From: a virus
Direction: 5' to 3' (one strand)
Length of the DNA: 24,454 nucleotides
Virus record (IMG/VR): IMGVR_UViG_3300027760_000079
Location: 1 to 24,454 of that record
In this document: positions 23,193 through 24,454 of the stretch, piece by piece
How the letters are laid out: the number at the start of each line of letters is the position of its first letter
Position numbering within the stretch: the first letter of the stretch is position 1
Program-made: the position numbers and the translations under genes
The notes under the pieces: generated by a model
What the model was told of the DNA's origin: nothing
Seen by the model: the letters and a program-made list of their open reading frames with translations, nothing else
Databases searched by the model: none

Positions 23193-23528
23193 TCACTTCC
23201 CCTTACCCAGCACGCGCTCAGTCTCGCGCATCTTGGCCGCGTCGATGGCCTCTTGCTTGCGCGCCCTCTCCGACTCGTCGTCAGACGCGACAAGCCACGC
23301 CTGCGCCGCAGCAGCGAGCGCCACCGAGAACACCACCGCCCCCGCTCGGGCAGAGAGCGCCTGGCACTCGTCCTCGGTCGAGTCGGGACACTGAGCCGCG
23401 ACCGTGGCCGCGCCGGTGCCAAGCGTCACGAGGCCGATGGCGATTGCCCGCTCGACAGGCGAGGGCCTGACGCGTGGCTGCCCCCCGCAGCCGACGAGGA
23501 GTGCGACTGCGAGGATGGCCGCCTTCAT
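23193..23528 (-). CDS. Putative lipoprotein with internal hydrophobic segments, 111 aa
   Basis: The ATG at 23528 lies in an ATGA overlap. The N-terminus MKAAILAVALLVGCGG is a textbook lipoprotein signal: Lys2, a hydrophobic core and the lipobox L-V-G-C at residues 11-14, predicting signal peptidase II cleavage before Cys14. Two more hydrophobic stretches follow (about 31-46 and 66-81), separated by a loop with two Cys (QCPDSTEDEC), which could form a disulfide outside the cytoplasm. The C-terminal 30 residues are highly charged and probably helical. It may act with the membrane-anchored coiled-coil protein just downstream. No family is recognised. Confidence 0.65.
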   Translation of the reverse strand: MKAAILAVALLVGCGGQPRVRPSPVERAIAIGLVTLGTGAATVAAQCPDSTEDECQALSARAGAVVFSVALAAAAQAWLVASDDESERARKQEAIDAAKMRETERVLGKGK

Positions 23529-23734
23529 GCTGCAGGCGTGGTCGGCGGGGTCGTGGGTGGGTGCTGGTCACGGTCAGCCATCGACCGACCGGCCAGCACG
23601 CCGATGATGCCCGCAATCTGGGCGATGGCGCCGTCCGTCGAGCCTTCGCCGTGCATCGCCAAGATGGTGATGGCGACGATGCCGACCACGCCCGCGATGA
23701 GCGTGCGATAGCCTCGCATGCTTACCGCCTTCAC
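23525..23734 (-). CDS. Small membrane protein, holin-like candidate, 69 aa
   Basis: The GTG at 23734 overlaps the previous stop as GTGA. An ATG at 23719, preceded by AAGGCGG, is a possible alternative start five residues later. The protein has one clear membrane segment (about residues 11-27, LIAGVVGIVAITILAM) and a second weaker hydrophobic stretch (about 36-48, AIAQIAGIIGVLAG). A hydrophilic Pro/Thr-rich tail follows (PPTTPPTTPAA). Size and topology fit a small two-helix holin, but many phage membrane proteins look alike. A three-helix candidate also exists at 2372-2698, so the lysis role is only a possibility. Confidence 0.6.
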   Translation of the reverse strand: MKAVSMRGYRTLIAGVVGIVAITILAMHGEGSTDGAIAQIAGIIGVLAGRSMADRDQHPPTTPPTTPAA

Positions 23735-24075
23735 GGGGCCGACTCAGGCGCAGCGAGCTTGGGCACCTCGGCATCTGGGGCCGCACCCGTCGCAGGAGCC
23801 GACGCAGGAACCGACGCAGGCGCGAGCGCAAGGACGCGCTCGCAGCTCGTCGTCACCCGAGCGCCAGCCACGAGCACCGTGGCCGAGATGCCAACGAGCG
23901 GCAGGCCGTGCGCCTCGGGCAGCTCGACCGAGATGGAGCCGACCGGGGTGACGCACTCCCACGGACGCATGCCCGAGCTCGACGACGGGACCGACGAGGG
24001 AGCCGGGACGGGAGGCAGATGCGCGCCAGAGCACGCACCGCAGAGGAGAGCCGCGAAGGAGAGACGAGAGGTCAT
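23731..24075 (-). CDS. Putative secreted or lipoprotein-like protein, 114 aa
   Basis: The chosen start is the ATG at 24075, inside an ATGA overlap with the previous stop. The N-terminus MTSRLSFAALLCGACSG is a short signal sequence (Arg4, then a hydrophobic core). Cys15 is preceded by C-G-A, a degenerate lipobox because position -3 is normally Leu, Val or Ile. A Pro/Ser-rich linker follows (about residues 19-36) and the C-terminus is Ala/Pro-rich. A small lipoprotein with Pro-rich segments, next to membrane proteins, resembles an outer-membrane spanin subunit (Rz1-type), but at 114 residues it is longer than classical Rz1. The spanin idea is inference; export is the better supported part. Confidence 0.6.
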   Translation of the reverse strand: MTSRLSFAALLCGACSGAHLPPVPAPSSVPSSSSGMRPWECVTPVGSISVELPEAHGLPLVGISATVLVAGARVTTSCERVLALAPASVPASAPATGAAPDAEVPKLAAPESAP

Positions 24076-24245
24076 GGTGCTGCGTCCGGCAGAGTGACGT
24101 CGAGCGTCGGATGGACCTCGACAGAGGTGATGTTGCTGTCGCGCCAGAAGTAGCGCGCGCGCGCGTCCACGTCCTCGATGGACCACCCAGCAAAGAGCCG
24201 GATGTACTGCGCGCCGTCGATGATGGCGATGACGAGGTAGAGCAT
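24072..24245 (-). CDS. Small hypothetical protein, 57 aa
   Basis: An ATG at 24245 sits in a TGATG overlap with the preceding gene, and the stop overlaps the next ATG (ATGA at 24072-24075). This tight packing on both sides is the main evidence that it is real. The product starts MLYLVIAIIDGAQYIRLF, a short moderately hydrophobic stretch that is too short and broken to be called a secure membrane segment. An acidic/aromatic middle (around WSIEDVDARARYFW) follows. No family is recognised and no function is proposed. Confidence 0.6.
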   Translation of the reverse strand: MLYLVIAIIDGAQYIRLFAGWSIEDVDARARYFWRDSNITSVEVHPTLDVTLPDAAP

Positions 24246-24454
24246 CAGGGCCTCCCGAAGTAGGTCGTGCGGAACGTGTAGTCAGGCGGGGCATCGTTCA
24301 CCGAGCCGAACTTGACCCACCACCCGCGAATCTGCGTCGTGCGCGTCGCGCTGGTCGACGTGCCGAGACGGACGCTGCCAGACAGCGACGTGTCAGCCGT
24401 CAGGCTCGCGTAGCTGTACGCGTACAGCATGCGCGGACCGCTCCAGAAGTAGAC
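24245..24454 (-). CDS. Unidentified phage protein, C-terminal part only
   Basis: This reading frame is open to the window edge, so only the last 69 residues are visible and the true start lies outside. An internal ATG at 24430 exists but nothing marks it as the start. The visible part is rich in Ser, Thr and aromatic residues (for example GWWVKFGSVNDAPPDYTF) and lacks membrane segments, which fits a beta-rich virion or appendage protein. No family is recognised. Its stop overlaps the next start by one base (TGATG), so it is translationally coupled to the genes that follow. Confidence 0.6.
   Translation of the reverse strand, partial: VYFWSGPRMLYAYSYASLTADTSLSGSVRLGTSTSATRTTQIRGWWVKFGSVNDAPPDYTFRTTYFGRP

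Noticed and set aside
24151-24167. Alternating CG run near 24155
   Set aside because: Explained by Ala/Arg codons in a coding region; too short to call a repeat or Z-DNA element.
1-24454. CRISPR arrays, tRNA genes, insertion sequences, integrase or attachment sites
   Set aside because: No spaced direct repeats, cloverleaf genes, transposase or integrase motifs were seen on either strand.

Overview
This window is a compact piece of a tailed double-stranded DNA phage genome (Caudoviricetes), or a prophage of one. It is GC-rich, roughly two thirds G+C by eye. Every gene I can support lies on the minus strand, so transcription runs from high to low coordinates, and most genes are joined by 1-8 nt stop/start overlaps (TGATG, ATGA, GTGA, TAATG). 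The two lipoprotein-type signal sequences and the GC content fit a GC-rich, probably Gram-negative host. The gene order (TerS, TerL, Mu-type portal, S49 protease-scaffold, decoration protein, major capsid protein, connectors, tail tube, frameshifted chaperone, tape measure, hub) with no sheath or baseplate-wedge gene points to a long non-contractile tail.

Layout in transcription order. 24454-22527: seven small genes, the first cut by the window edge. Several are membrane or lipoprotein genes and may belong to lysis or the envelope. 22527-20476: packaging module, TerS, a small Cys/His protein and TerL. 20498-20068: an unusual gap holding a 44-aa ORF, two tiny tandem hydrophobic peptides with strong Shine-Dalgarno sites, and a 140-nt non-coding stretch with a perfect 11-bp inverted repeat. 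20067-15430: head module, with an internal in-frame start in the protease gene that should give a free scaffold protein. 15429-11210: MuF-like minor head protein, connectors, tail terminator and tail tube. 11210-2698: tail chaperones joined by a -1 frameshift at G GGA AAA, tape measure, and four tail-tip proteins ending in a 1015-residue hub. 2698-2372: holin-like protein. 2371-2182: intergenic region with a candidate promoter/operator. 2181-1: recombination/replication module, a RecT-family annealing protein, three small ORFs (two with a membrane segment) and an SSB cut by the window edge.

The head and tail genes would build and fill the capsid and tail as one translationally coupled late operon. 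The RecT/SSB block starts after the only clear promoter-like gap. No endolysin, integrase, repressor, tRNA, CRISPR array or insertion sequence was seen. The points most worth follow-up are a strong depletion of the tetramer GATC with synonymous-codon evidence of avoidance, the tandem micropeptides with the adjacent inverted repeat, the internal scaffold start, the frameshift site, and the Cys/His protein between TerS and TerL.
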